Part shown: positions 24,437-64,000 of the stretch, piece after piece
Layout of the letters: each line of letters starts with the position of its first letter
Numbering within the stretch: position 1 is the stretch's first letter
DNA from: Elysia chlorotica
Lineage: Eukaryota; Mollusca; Gastropoda; Plakobranchidae
Direction of reading: 5' to 3'
Assembly: GCA_003991915.1 (NCBI GenBank)
Contig: RQTK01000787.1
Location: 121,436 to 185,435, forward strand
DNA length: 64,000 bases
Made by a program: the position numbers and the translations under genes
Notes under the pieces: generated by a model
Seen by the model: only the letters and a program-made list of their open reading frames with translations
Told to the model about the DNA's origin: nothing
Databases searched by the model: none

Positions 24437-24651
24437 GCACTATGTAGGCTATGTGACTAACATCTGACAATTTTACGTAGCGCAATAATGAGATAATGCG
24501 GAAAGACCTGGACTCCTATCTCAGCCGGTCATGTTATACCGACAACAACTAGTAGGAATCAATATCCGAAAGGAAAAATTGAATCGATCGCGGGTTTCAA
24601 AAAGGAGACCTCTCGAACGGTAGTCCAACGCTCTATTACTGAAGCCAGCCG
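24437..24651 (-). mobile_element. Degraded tRNA-derived SINE (in duplicated block)
   Basis: Body landmarks shared with the intact copies: TCTGACAATTTTA, CAGCCGGTCA and a tRNA-like head at the right end. Reads head-to-tail on the minus strand and abuts a poly-C run. Confidence 0.6.
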
Positions 24652-24676
24652 CCCCCCCCCCCCCCCCCCCCCCCCC
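24652..24676. repeat. Poly-C tract
   Basis: About 25 bases, almost all C, next to the SINE head. A matching tract is in the other copy near 27205-27223. Confidence 0.85.
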
Positions 24677-25078
24677 GAAACACACTAGGTAGAGTACTAC
24701 TTACTACCAATAAGCCATGATGGGCTCCACTCGCCGCTCTTTATTTGGAGCCATGTAGTCATTCTGACTGTCATATCTATAGGATGAAATGCTTTCATTG
24801 TAAAACTTTAAAAACAACAATAATAACAATAACAACAATTCACAAATGAATATTTAAAGCTATAGCCGATAGATCAATAATTTGCTCTATAATGCACCAT
24901 TATTAAAGATAAGGTATACTAAGTAAAACTTACAACTCGTCTTTAGATTAATTGGGGATAAATCCTTATACGAGTTGTGAGCAACCCCGACATTGTACTT
25001 AATCTTATTGCAACAAAGTAAAAATAGAGCCACTGCACATCTCATCATTGGCAGGGAGTATACTTCTATGCTAAATTA

Positions 25079-27648
25079 ATAGTACAGCAGGCGGAATCAA
25101 GTTAGTAGTACTTTTTGGGGTCGGGAGTGTTATTGGTTTTAGTTGTTTTTTGTTTTGTTTTTCAAAATGAAAGTGATTTAAACGAAACACATTCAAAACA
25201 CTAAAAAGTTAAAGACATCGCGGTAACGATGGTTGATGAACATCTGTATCATACGATTAATTGAAGATAATACAATGCGTATAAAGACTATGGACAATTT
25301 TTAATACTGCACACTTTGGTGAAAATATGAGAGTAATACCTGTTTTTAATTAGAATTTCTCTAAGAAAAGAAAAGGAAACCTGATTGAGAACAAACATAT
25401 AATCTCAATTTAAAAATATTCAAGGGTGATATTCGATTGCAAACTGGTATATTTTTCCTCGAAAAGAATAAAATAACGCACTGCATGAACAAAAAAAATG
25501 AAGTCCAACTTTAGCACAATGTAGGCTAAATTGTGGACGTGCCCTAAGACTAACATAGGATGATATGGAGAGACGAGTGCGATTAATCAGAGACCATATA
25601 TTTAGAAGATTGTGTAAGTTCACAAAAAAGGCTCACAGCACTGTTGAATTGATATAGGGACCCAGCATGACACTTGCCCACTCTATGTCTTTGTTGAAAT
25701 TGAGCACAGACACAAAATGCTCCCAGTGAAACCTCTCAATATTTCTAGTTATAGGATGGTTTTAAACGAGGAGCGAATACCACTTTGTAATTAGTGGGTG
25801 TTCACAGAAATGCGGAAGTCGTGGGGAGTGTAAATTATTATCATTAACAATCTTAATGAGTTGTTTTTTTTAAACAGTACAAAAAATGTTGTTAATGCTT
25901 ATAGCCCAATCTTTGAAAATATTTATTAGTTTCTACTTTTCATGCCAAAAGCTTCAATATACATATAATACTCCCATGCCCTATACAGTTCCAGTAATTG
26001 AAATAATTTACACGATACGATGTCTTATTAGAGGCTTATAATGAGGCCTTTCTTTTCTTTTTTCTTTTAGTAATTTTGGCAGTCAATGGTTATCTGGAAG
26101 GATGGATAAAGAATGCTTCTTGGGTTTTGATAATTCTTTTGCATTTATTATTTTTTTCTAGGAGTGGACGCGCAGTTTTGTTTTATTTTGTTGATATAAG
26201 TGTTACACACACTACATCTATGTTAAAATTTAAAAAAAAATAATTATCTGAGGTTGACTCAGAGAACAACTAATCAATGTGCAGCCTACGATTGTTTTTA
26301 CCCAAACGAAAACTTAAATATGATAATTATTGTTATAAGAGAATGATTCACCTTTTGGTTTACCCGGAATGTCTGGCACATGATCGCAGTAACTGAAATT
26401 ATAATGGTAGGAAAATAGTACAGCAGGCGGAATCAAGTTAGTAGTACTTTTTGGGGTCGGGAGTGTTATTGGTTTTAGTTGTTTTTTGTTTTGTTTTTCA
26501 AAATGAAAGTGATTTAAACGAAACACATTCAAAACACTAAAAAGTTAAAGACATCGCGGTAACGATGGTTGATGAACATCTGTATCATACGATTAATTGA
26601 AGATAATTACAATGCTTATAAAGATTATGGAAAATTTTGTATCATAGCAAACTTTGGTGAAAATATGAAAGTTATAACTGTTTTTAATTAGATTTTCTCT
26701 AAGAGAAGAAAAGGAAACCTGATTGAAAACAATCATATGATCTCAATTAAAAGATAATTCAAGGGTTTGCTATTGCAAACTGAAAAGAAAATTTTTATAG
26801 AAATATTGTGCTTTATAAAATACATGTAAAACTGTTTTGAATTTAATTGTCGAAGATGTTTTAAACCAATGCTAACTATTTCATTCTTGTGCGGTATGTT
26901 TTTCCTTGAAAAGAATATAATAACGCACTGCATAAAAAAAACTAACTCCAACTTCAGCACTATGTAGGCTGTATTATGGACGTGCCCTAAGACTAACATA
27001 TGACAATTTTACGTAGCGCAATAATGAGATAATGCGGAAAGGCTTGGACTCCTATCTCAGCCGGTCAGGTTATACCGACAACAACTAGTAGGAATCAATA
27101 TCCGAGAGAAAAAATTGGATCGATCGCGGGTTTCAAAAAGGAGACCTCCCGAGTGGTAGACCAACGCTCTATTACTTAAGGCAGCCCCCCCCCTCTTCCT
27201 GACGCCCCCCCCCCCCCCCCCCCGAAACACACTAGGTAGAGTACTAGAGGACCCTACCATTTTCAATCCGAGCGTACTACTTACTACCAATAAGCCATGA
27301 TGGGCTCCACTCGCCGCTCTTTATTTGGAGCCATGTAGTCATTCTGACTGTCATATCTATAGAATGAAATGATTTCATTGTAAAACTTTAAAACAACAAT
27401 AACAACAATTAACAAATGAATATTTAAACCTATAGCCGATAGATCAATAATTTGGTCTATAATGCACCATTATTAAAGATAAAGTGTAATAAGTACAGCT
27501 TACAACTCGTCTTTAGATTAATTGGGGATAAATCCTTAGACGAGTTGTGAGCGACCCCGACATTGTACTTAATCTTATTGCAACAAAGTAAAAATAGAGC
27601 CACTGCACATCTCATCATTGGCAGGGAGTATACTTCTATGCTAAATTG
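25079..27648. repeat. Segmental duplication copy 2 with extra partial Y block
   Basis: Order is Y', X', Y'', Z'. Y' and Y'' are nearly identical at their left ends (25080 and 26417), more alike than either is to Y in copy 1. X and X' are offset by about 2.50 kb, Z and Z' by about 2.58 kb. Confidence 0.85.
26957..27183 (-). mobile_element. Degraded tRNA-derived SINE (second duplicate)
   Basis: The counterpart of the copy at 24437, carried along by the segmental duplication. Confidence 0.6.
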
Positions 27649-28319
27649 TTATATTGTAAAGCCCCCTTTTCGTAACTCATATCTACAATTGATTTTGGTG
27701 CCATTGCGACACAGACCATTAAATTATTTTTTTTTTTTTTTTAATTACACTGTACTATACAACTATACAAGGGGAATAAACGTTTAATTAACAATTTGTT
27801 CCAAACATTTGGAGTAATCTCCCTTACAATGTAGTCGATCCCTTTCGATAAATATTAATGCATGACACTGGTTGGGTCGGTGTTTGTATATTGTGACCGA
27901 CCAAGTCCCAGGTACCCCGATATAAGGCGCCATTGACGTATATACCTTTTCTTAAGATCTAGGAGACGCTAAACTAGGACAGAGCTTAGCTTTGTGCGAA
28001 CAAAGCACAACGTTACAAAGTTAAGTTTACTTTAAGCTCCTTGATTCAGAACACAGGACCGCAGCACCTTCCCCGCACCGGACTCTGCTCTGTTCTGGCT
28101 GGTCCTCTTTAGCTCGACCCATGTGGTGCCGGTGGCTTCAAGTTCTATCTCGACATTGGTGCTTCACCGGCAAGTCTGCTTCGGACGATCGACCTTTCGT
28201 TTTTCTTAGGGATTCCACTCAAGGGCTTGCCTTGTGGTATTGGACACAGACTTGTCTTCTATAGGGTTTAATGTCTCCTAGGTTCCTCTAGGGAGTCACA
28301 TACGGCGACGGCCCCTAGA

Positions 28320-28423
28320 CTACGTCTGACAATTATATGTGCTGCCACACACGAGACAGGGCGGGGATACCATGGCTCCTGTCTCAGCCGGTCACATTAT
28401 ACTGACACCGACCCAACCATTTA
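28320..28423 (-). mobile_element. SINE fragment (body only)
   Basis: Matches the central body of the intact copies (ACACACGAGACAGGGCGGGG and the TCAGCCGGTCAC region) but lacks the tRNA-like head. Confidence 0.65.
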
Positions 28424-28859
28424 TTGGATACAGACTTTCTAAGCGCGACATAGTGCATATGGGGCTATATAGGCCACACGCTTGGATACAGACTTCCTAA
28501 GTGTCTGTCCTATCCAGCCCCGTATTTGCGATGTTACAGTCGGGAACATTAACCTATTTGAAAACAAGCCAAACGCCCCGGAAAACAACATAATGCCGGG
28601 TGGCTATGGGAAGAGATGTTTAACTGTGAATCTATGGGATTCTTTAAGAAACTTCGAAGACGTACGCCTAAAGAAACCAGTATCATACACACACATTAAC
28701 ACAAACGTACGTTAGTTCGTAGTCGTATTCTGCTCTCCTGATCAGCGGCTTTCGGTGGATCGGGCATTTAGGTGGACAGTGGAACCTGCAAACAGGCAGT
28801 GACTTTGATTTGTTTTTTCTTTTTCTTTTATAATCGCTTTGTTTGTTTGTTTGCATGTA

Positions 28860-28860
28860 T

Positions 28861-28898
<38 letters not shown>

Positions 28899-28938
28899 AT
28901 TGTTGTTGTTGTTGCTGCTGCTGCTGTTGTTGTGGTTG
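28860..28938. repeat. (TTG)n/(CTG)n microsatellite
   Basis: TTG units with internal TTA and CTG variants. Frames through it are artefacts. Confidence 0.9.
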
Positions 28939-29221
28939 TATTGTTGTGTTGTTTGTTTGGCATGTCTACGTTTTGTTGGGTTTTGGAGGTTTTGTTTTGT
29001 TTTATTGTTTGTTGTTATTTCATTCTTTATTTCTTAATTTTTAATTCTTTTCTTTATCGACTCACCGAAAATTACTATTATTTGTAGACAGCGAATAGCT
29101 CAATATATAAGTTATAACTTATGATGCTTTCACTTTATCAACAAACATCTTTCGCTACTTATAGCAGGATCAAGCATAACTTTATACATGTTTCTTTTTC
29201 TTGAAAAGGCGATTCTTCTCT

Positions 29222-29604
29222 TTGCAGCAAAAAAAAAATAACGTCAATAATTTAGAAAAGTTTGCGATTACCGTATGTGTTTTGTTTCTACTACAATGGA
29301 GAAAACTACAAATTAAAAATATCCAGCGTGTTCAACAGTCCACGTTAGTAAATAATGCATGCCTTTTGTTCCTTTGTTTTTCCTTGTTTTCTTTTTTGTT
29401 TTTTGTTGGTTTTTGTTTTTGTTAAAAACGAAAAAGAAAACAAGGAAAAACAAAGAAACAAAAGACATGTATTATTTACTAACGTGGACTGTTGAACACG
29501 CTGAATATTTTTCATTTGTAGTTTTCTCCATTGTAGGAGAAACAAAACACCTAATCGCAAACTTTTCTAAATTATTGACGTTATTTTTTTTTTATAATTT
29601 GCAG
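29222..29604. repeat. Large foldback inverted repeat
   Basis: Left arm about 29228-29397 and right arm about 29430-29592 are reverse complements at roughly 95% identity by eye, around a spacer of about 33 bases. Shared landmarks include AACGTCAATAATTTAGAAAA and TCAACAGTCCACGTTAGTAA on the left, each found reverse-complemented on the right. No coding capacity; MITE-like. Confidence 0.85.
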
Positions 29605-30984
29605 TTAATCAGCGTTGGTTTGCATATTTTTTTCCTTGTTATACTAGTTTTACTTTTGTTTCTTGTTTATTCTCTATTGAACAACATTAGGCTGATTGAA
29701 TATGAGAACACGGAAATCTGGTTTATGATCATTATGGGTGGCCATAACAAATAGCTGTTACAAACTCCAAGTCAATTAAACCATTGAGTTCAAGGGGAAA
29801 AAATGGTAGAACAGTAGAATTTAAAAAAGTATCTAAAATCTTAAACCGGGTCCTAGGCTTTCTATCCTTTTAATCAACAGACCTGTTACGAAGGATGAAA
29901 AGTGTAGACGCTCAGTAATTACACTTTCTTTCTTCATATAAACGTAATGTTAATTGGAGGTTAACCATTTTTCATATTATATACTTCCATATATTTATTA
30001 ATGCAATGTCGGAGAGGTTAGAGCAATGTCCAAATCATTTTCGTTTTTAGGTCACACACAAAAGTCTAAAAAAGTAAATGTGTCCAACATAGGGGGTTGG
30101 GGTGCATATCAATACATTTACCGCTCATGAAATGTACCTAAAAAAAAATTCTTAATAATTATTCTTACCAAGGTGGATGCTCCATCTGATATATAAACGG
30201 ATGTGCTGGGCATTTTCTTTCATCAAACTGGCAAAGCACGACACCTTTTCCGAGACAAGCTACGGCGGTGTCAGATGATGACGTTCTTGCTTTCATAGTG
30301 TAAGATCTTCAACAAAAATTCTGCACTCAGCCGATGTCGATCTTTTTTTTTTTGTTATAGGAGTGATCTATATAAACTATAGATCTATATCTATAAATAT
30401 GTTACCAACAATGTGAATGGAAATTGTAATTATGATCCGATGTTCAAATATTCCTTCAGCTGTCTTTCATTGTGTCCTAACTTTAGAGGATCAGAGATGG
30501 TGTACCGTCAGTTTTGTCTAGACTCAGATAAATTAATATTGAAACACTTCCCGTCTAATTTCCTGTTACGGCAGCAAAAGGTGCAAATTTTAAAAATAGT
30601 TTTTCTACAAAAATGTGCATAAAATAATGCGAATGGGCGTCAGGTTGTTTTTATCTTAGTAATTGTTTAGGCCTAAAACTACCCTTAGGGTAAAACGCAC
30701 AATTATTTCAAACACACCAGCCATGACAAAAAAACATTTTAGCCATTAAAATTGAGAAATGTTGCCCCCTCACCAAAATAGATTTCCTTTGACATCTCTT
30801 TGACCAAACCTGGTCATCTGTTCTAGAAAAGAGGCTACCTATATGATAACTGAATGAGGTTAAACGAAAAAAAAATACAATTCAGGCGTGCAGACGGAGT
30901 TCGAATTTTTGGTTGTTGGAACTCGTTTACCTTAATGTTAAAATTTAACATACATGTAATGGTCAATTCCGTGTCTCGGATTTT

Positions 30985-31708
30985 ACAACTTCGTTCATGG
31001 GCAGTTAGTAATCCAGATTTGGGACATGCTCGTAGACTAGTCTTATTCTTAAGGCGTAGATCAATATAATCGATGTCAAACCGAAGAAAGAGAACTAGCT
31101 GAGGTCTATAGATCTATCAATATTTATATTCCTTCTTTGTCGTTGACCTTTAGAAATGTACTTTAAGAATGAGACCATACTGTGAATTGGTTTCCATGTA
31201 AAGAGTTGTAAATATGTAGGAAAAATTTAATTAGTTTTGAAACGAAGCTTTAATTGAGAATTGAGGTCGATGCCATAGGCTCACATAATGAAATATTAGA
31301 ACTCCATCTAAAAATTGTTATTCATTTATGTGCACTTTTTTTTATTACAACTTCGTTCATGGGCAGTTAGTAATCCAGATTTGGGACATGCTCGTAGACT
31401 AGTCTTATTCTTAAGGCGTAGATCAATATAATCGATGTCAAACCGAAGAAAGAGAACTAGCTGAGGTCTATAGATCTATCAATATTTATATTCCTTCTTT
31501 GTCGTTGTCCTTTAGAAATGTACTTTAAGAATGAGACCATACTGTGAATTGGTTTCCATGTAAAGAGTTGTAAATATGTATGAAAAATTTAATTAGTTTT
31601 GAAACGAAGCTTTAATTGAGAATTGAGGTCGATGCCATAGGCTCACATAATGAAATATTAGAACTCCATCTAAAAATTGTTATTCATTTATGTGCACTTT
31701 TTTTTTAC
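30985..31708. repeat. Recent 362-bp tandem duplication
   Basis: Two head-to-tail copies, 30985-31346 and 31347-31708, with only a few differences by eye (for example GTTGACC versus GTTGTCC). Both contain a TCTATAGATCTATC motif. Confidence 0.9.
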
Positions 31709-32764
31709 ACAATTGCCATAGGACAAGCAATTATTTATAACGAATGAAAAAAGCAACACGCTTTGCTTGAGATGGCCGGGCGCTTCTCGTGTACAATTGT
31801 ATTACAGCTACTATCCTTTATTATTCCTAAAACCTGAAACCGTAAACGAACCGTTGAACAACAAGAGGTTGAGCAGTTACTAGTAGTGGTCAATTAATTT
31901 TTCATAGTTTATATCGATCTTGCAGGAGACGTAAACAGCATTGTACTTTGCAGCGAGGCGTTTTCTAGCGGCCGATGTTTAGAAATTGACGATGAACTTT
32001 TGTTGTTATTTTTTAATCACAGTTTTGAAGTCGTTAAATGCAGGTTGTTTCAACACTTACGATATCCTGTAACGATGATGAAAATGTCTGGAGAGAACGG
32101 TCGGATTTGAAAGGTCTGTAATACTGTATACGCCAATGGCGTAAACGAATAATGGTTATATACGAGTGTAAATAGGTATAATATATCGGAAGTTTTTGTT
32201 TTATTACTTCTTTTTTCATTTCTTCTAAATATTCATCTTATATTGGGAGCTTACTGGTGGAAAAAAAAAACTACAATTATTTTTCCTATATAAAGACACG
32301 CCATACTGAAAGTAGTCTCAATTGTCAATGTTGGATATAAAACAATAAATGAGTCATGGCCGAACATATAATAAATGAGTATAATTATTATATCATCAAA
32401 GCGGAAAGGGATAACTGAAGCTCTGGGTAAGAGCGAGTCTACTCTACTTACCTTGGAAACGCTTCTTGGTGAATCCTCTAAAACATGCAAAGGATACGTT
32501 CATGAGGCGAACAAATTTCGTATTCGCAATCGTTTATATTGAATGTCTTAATCGTCTATACAACGACGGCTATATAATTGGGGTAGGATCTTTTCCACGA
32601 CATGGGGTGAGAAAAACTGCACGTTAAGTAAGAATGGCTGTCGGTGGATTTGCAATAAACAGACGAATGCAATATTTTTGTTGTCGTTGAGTAGTTTTAA
32701 TGTCCAGAGTGTTTACTGAGGTAGGCGGTATCTCTTTAGTGAAGAAGATAGAAAGATGATATTT

Positions 32765-32866
32765 CTGAACAATGTCAGCATATCAGCCAAGTTCTTCAGA
32801 AGATATTAAAAAATGAGATCCCTGAACAAAGTCAGCATAACAGCCAAGTTCCTCAGAAGATATTAC
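32765..32866. repeat. Short 56-bp tandem duplication
   Basis: CTGAACAATGTCAGCATATC at 32766 and a close variant at 32822, each followed by a CAGCCAAGTT-type segment. Confidence 0.7.
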
Positions 32867-34516
32867 ATTACTATCATCAATTTTATGCTATAATACTTAT
32901 CAAAACTGCTGAAGAAGCACGCACAGCGTAGGATCCATTTTCGTTACAATTACAATTGCTATTGCAATTCCATTACATTAGATTTTTAAAATTAAGTTCC
33001 ACATGCGCGTTAAAAAAACTTGGAGGGGTAGCCAACGAACAAGAACGTTATTACATTATTTTTGAAAGAATGCGCGTGTTAAGGAAATACTTCATATCTT
33101 AAAGATCACCATTGTGAGTATGAGGGTTAAAGTATAGAGAGGTTAGACATTAAGAGAAAAATATAAAGTAATAGGTCTATTAGGTTGAAGTACAATATCG
33201 CAAATTATATGAAGGTCAAAGACACCATCTTTAATATTAGTTTGGAAGGGATGAACCAAGGGTTTGATGTTTCCTAGGTATAAAAAGTTTTTTTTTAAAA
33301 GGTATAGCTTGGAACATAATTATGTTCTTGATGTATTTCCCTTTGACTCTTCCATACGTAAACATCCATTGCCCTCTGTCTAGAAACCACCTGAATCAAT
33401 TTCTGTTCCGAAAAGTGTACGACAAAAAAAAGTATCTAAGAAATCTGAAACTTATATTTGCCTCAATCTTTTATATTCGAAACATTAAATAAAATTACTA
33501 GCCGTTTTTGAATTGATTGCTTGTTATTGTTTTTTTTTTTTTTGTTTGTTTTTTTTGTGATTTTTTTTTTTGTGTTGTTGGTTTTTTTTTCGGCGTAACT
33601 TGTTTAGAACATTAAATATGCATTCAAAGCAAAAATGAAATTCTTCCTATCTTATCTAGGGAAGTAAGGTATAGTATAGTAAAGAATACTTTCCTAAATC
33701 GAGCCCTGGTCGCACCTCCTCGGTCCCAACTAATTTATTATGTGTCATTATTGTGTGATCGATTGAGGTGACAACAGTTGTGCTGCCGTCTATAACTGCT
33801 CTTAAGCCATCTGACTTTTGTTTAGGTTGCCAACAGCGTTTGCACTGGCACAAATTGAGTTACCCCTAACCCCTGTGTCTCCGTATAACAGCACATACAC
33901 TTGTTAGACATTAGTCTCGGGATCCGTCCACAAAATAGCCTATAAACACTAAACAGCGAATTACACCCTTAAATCCACCCAAACCAACAAGTATTTTTAA
34001 TGCAATAAATGATTAAGATGATGGTAATTAATACGTTTTTTATGTTGGTGGTACTTTTGGTGGGGATCAAGCTATCGAATTGTAAATAATAATAAGTATT
34101 TAAAATGTAACAATCTTGGTGCAAGCGCCGCTGCATAATCTGAGCAAAATAGCCCACCCGAGGCTTTCCAGCATAACAGGCAAAGTCACTGAATTTACCA
34201 GAGTGAACACATTTTTTGTCAAAGCAAGGCCTAAGGGTAGTGTTGATCTTTTTGTTTTAAATTATTATCACCGTTATGACAAAATGATACTTAGAGAGTA
34301 ATGTTAGTTTAGCCTACAAGCCTACTAGTCAAACAATGTAAGCTGTTTTATAGTGCTAAATGCAAAATGTTTGTTTATTTCGTTGACCCCGCTTGTTATC
34401 TTGGGTAGTCTCGAACCCATCCAAACCTCAAGACAGTAAGAGAAAATCAAAGATAAAAAAATACTTGGAATCGGCCAAACAGAGAGTGTGAAATAGTGAG
34501 AGGTTTGACAGGTAGG

Positions 34517-34779
34517 GGTTGAGTTGAGTTGAGTTGGTTTAACGTCCAACATCAGCTCTATATAGGCTATATTGTGGACGGGCTCCAAGACTAACGTCTG
34601 ACAATTTTATGTGCTGCCACACACGAGACAGGGCGGGGATGCCATGACTCCTGTCTCAGCCGGTCACATTTTACTGACACTGACCCAACCAGTAGGGAGC
34701 ACAATCGCCAGGGCTCGAACCACGGACCTTTTGCGTCGAAAGCCGATATTCTACCCAAGGAACCACCGTGCCCCCCTTA
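34517..34779 (-). mobile_element. Intact tRNA-derived SINE with target-site duplication
   Basis: 263-bp element on the minus strand. The head carries a tRNA-like A box region (CGGTGGTTCCTTGGGTAGAA) and B box GGTTCGAGCCC. Then comes a conserved body, ending in a tail seen on the plus strand as GTTGAGTTGAGTTGAGTTGG. ACAGGTAGG occurs on both sides (34508-34516 and 34780-34788), a 9-base target-site duplication showing retrotransposition. Confidence 0.9.
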
Positions 34780-36001
34780 ACAGGTAGGATTTTGCGTAGG
34801 AGGGTTGGGATGATTAAGGCAGTGGCTTTCTTCTTTAAACCTTAGTAAAAACGCTGTCATAAGTATAATAACAATGAAGAAATAGAGTGAGCACGTTCAC
34901 TCTAGCTGCCTGTATCAATAGTATTCTGAGCTCATTTTGTGAAACCTCTCAACAAATCTATAGTCTCTGGTAATAATATGATAAAGTATCTTGCGCGAAA
35001 GAGTACTCTATTACGACTTAGGCATAAAAATATTTTTACAAAATTAACAAAAATAGGTCTTATTTCATAAAATAGTTAGAATTTATACTTAAGCTTAGAT
35101 CACTTAAGATAAATATAATAAAATTGATTGACCAACGCTTTGATTCTCTATTGAGAAAGATAGTAATTATATACTGTGCTAGTTAAGATAACATAACTTT
35201 CCAAAGATAAAATTCAATACTTTTCTCGGTGTTGGTATAGTTTAAACAGCGCACTTTTCATTGTGATATTTTGATTCTTTTTGCTCTTTTTTTATTGATT
35301 TGTTGTTGTCTTTTTGGGTGTCTATTTCTGTTGGGTGGGGATGGGGGTAAGGGGTATGTGATCGTGAGCTGGTTGATTGATTGATTGATTATTGTGTACT
35401 TTTGTTGTTTTTCTTTTCATTAGTTTGTTTGTTCGTTGATGCTGGGTGGTTGTGTATTTCCGGGGTGTCTTTCAAAGAGCACTGTTAAGATAAAGTTAAT
35501 ATTGGAAATGATGGATTCTCGACAATGACATGCAATGAAAAGATATTAAAAAAAAATCCAAGTTTTTGTGTTTGCTCACCATGAGAAAAATGCTTTGGAC
35601 AACAATAAATTCCCGAACTATATCACGTAACAAATTTATAGCTAGCACTAGATGTAGAGGTAGAGTTCACTGAGAAGCAATTCATCATTAATGTAAGGCA
35701 ATGGCACATTATGTGTTGTCATTTGAAAGGGCATACCACATTCCAACTATTAATTATCAATATTTAATCACACACCCCGTTTCCAACATTTAATTTTCAA
35801 GGATTGATTTTTATATAACAAATTTCGTTTTTCTTTTTTTTTCTTCTTTTTTTTTACGATATTAACCATGGTTTCTTTTAACCTAATATCGCCTCATTAA
35901 AAATTGTTTCCCATTATGCTATATACAAGTTTATTTACAAAAAAAATTCTTTTTACTTTTCTTTTTCTACTCCAGATCAATACTTTCTCTTCTGTGTGTG
36001 T

Positions 36002-36172
<171 letters not shown>

Positions 36173-36862
36173 TATGTATGTCTCTCTCACTATGTCTCAC
36201 TTTCTCATTTTTTTTATTTCTTTATGATATACATCAGCCTTTTTTCTCTCGAGTTTTCTCATCGCAAGACTGCTTCAGCTGATGTAATATGTACATAAAT
36301 CGGAACACTGCGCCACAAAGGAAACAACCTTACAACAATAGTAATCGTCACGCTGTTGAAAAATTTACCTTGGTTCTAAAGCTTCAGACATAATACCCTC
36401 GACACTTCCAGAACAGCGTCGCCGACATTTTAAGCCATTATTGTATGCAGCAGCTGAAATGGTCACAAACCCATTCTATTTGAGCACAAGAAAGTCGCCA
36501 TTACTTTAAGCTATAGCTCCAGACAATCTAGTCTGAAAGAAATTACAAACGTTGGAAACTTTCTTTGGCTTGCTTCAAGTTAGGTTGTTGTTTTTTTCGT
36601 TTTGGTGACAGTGTCTGTTTTGCAGATATCTGCTAAACATGCGTAAATAAAATTCTACTCCTTGCTGATACAAAAGAAGAAAGTACTTGATACTAATAAT
36701 ACGTATAATATTATTAGTTGTTTGGATATACTGCTTCACATCTTCACGCCGCTGTCTACATCTAGAATGTTATGGCAATAATCACAGTGTTTTGATCGTT
36801 GAGGACTCTAATTTTTTTTGTTCACATTGTCATTTATTCTAGTAAATGACTATTTTGGGAAG

Positions 36863-64000
<27,138 letters not shown>

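Larger units (their letters stand above)
23053..25078. repeat. Segmental duplication copy 1 (blocks X-Y-Z)
   Basis: Block X (23053-23890), Y (23891-24475) and Z (24476-25078). X reappears at 25557-26410, Y at 25079-25556 and 26411-27000, Z at 27001-27648, with clear but imperfect identity. Z carries a degraded SINE and a poly-C run. Confidence 0.85.

Noticed and set aside
29201..29754. Frames of 70-131 codons around the foldback
   Set aside because: They run through the inverted repeat arms, so similar peptides appear on both strands; low-complexity Phe/Leu/Lys content.

Overview
This is eukaryotic, almost certainly metazoan DNA. It is AT-rich, intron-dense and very rich in microsatellites and short interspersed elements. 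Gene content (an axonemal dynein intermediate chain, a polycystin-1/REJ-type receptor, a TMEM121-family membrane protein), tRNA-derived SINEs with AACTC tails and frequent TAGGCCTA and TCTAGATC palindromes suggest a lophotrochozoan, probably a gastropod mollusc. The species is inferred, not shown. Two runs of N (46758-46910 and 60206-60326) mark assembly gaps, both inside simple repeats. Layout: (1) 207-1298 minus, a single-exon TMEM121-like multi-pass membrane protein. (2) 1374-7259, about 6 kb without a recognisable gene, separating it from the divergently oriented next gene. (3) 7.26-22.1 kb plus, a complete DNAI2 gene: a non-coding first exon with a candidate RFX X-box, 14 coding exons (658 aa), and two further downstream exons that give an alternative, shorter C-terminus (599 aa) and lead to the first clear poly(A) signal. 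(4) 22.1-36.8 kb, no recognised gene: a complex 2.5-kb segmental duplication, SINE copies, a 362-bp tandem duplication and a large foldback inverted repeat. (5) 36.9-64.0 kb plus, the 5' part of a polycystin-1-like gene, running off the right edge. I resolve about 26 exons encoding roughly 1,650 residues: candidate signal peptide, two PKD domains, REJ module, GAIN/GPS region, first transmembrane helix and the start of the PLAT domain. The remaining channel-like helices lie beyond the window. The DNAI2 product works in outer dynein arms of motile cilia; polycystin-1-like proteins are commonly ciliary or sperm receptors partnering PKD2-type channels, so two neighbouring genes have cilium-related roles, though no functional link is shown. 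The most interesting part is the 3' half of the polycystin-like gene. Its GPS has lost the His-Leu-Ser/Thr cleavage tripeptide. Shortly upstream, an 11-codon micro-exon encoding a furin-type RRKR site is duplicated in tandem with intact splice sites. Edges of several exons (last extracellular exon, micro-exon, GPS/TM1 exon) have been copied into flanking introns, producing minisatellites, exon relics and one complete, splice-competent, TM1-like extra exon. A SINE has also inserted just upstream of one 3' splice site.
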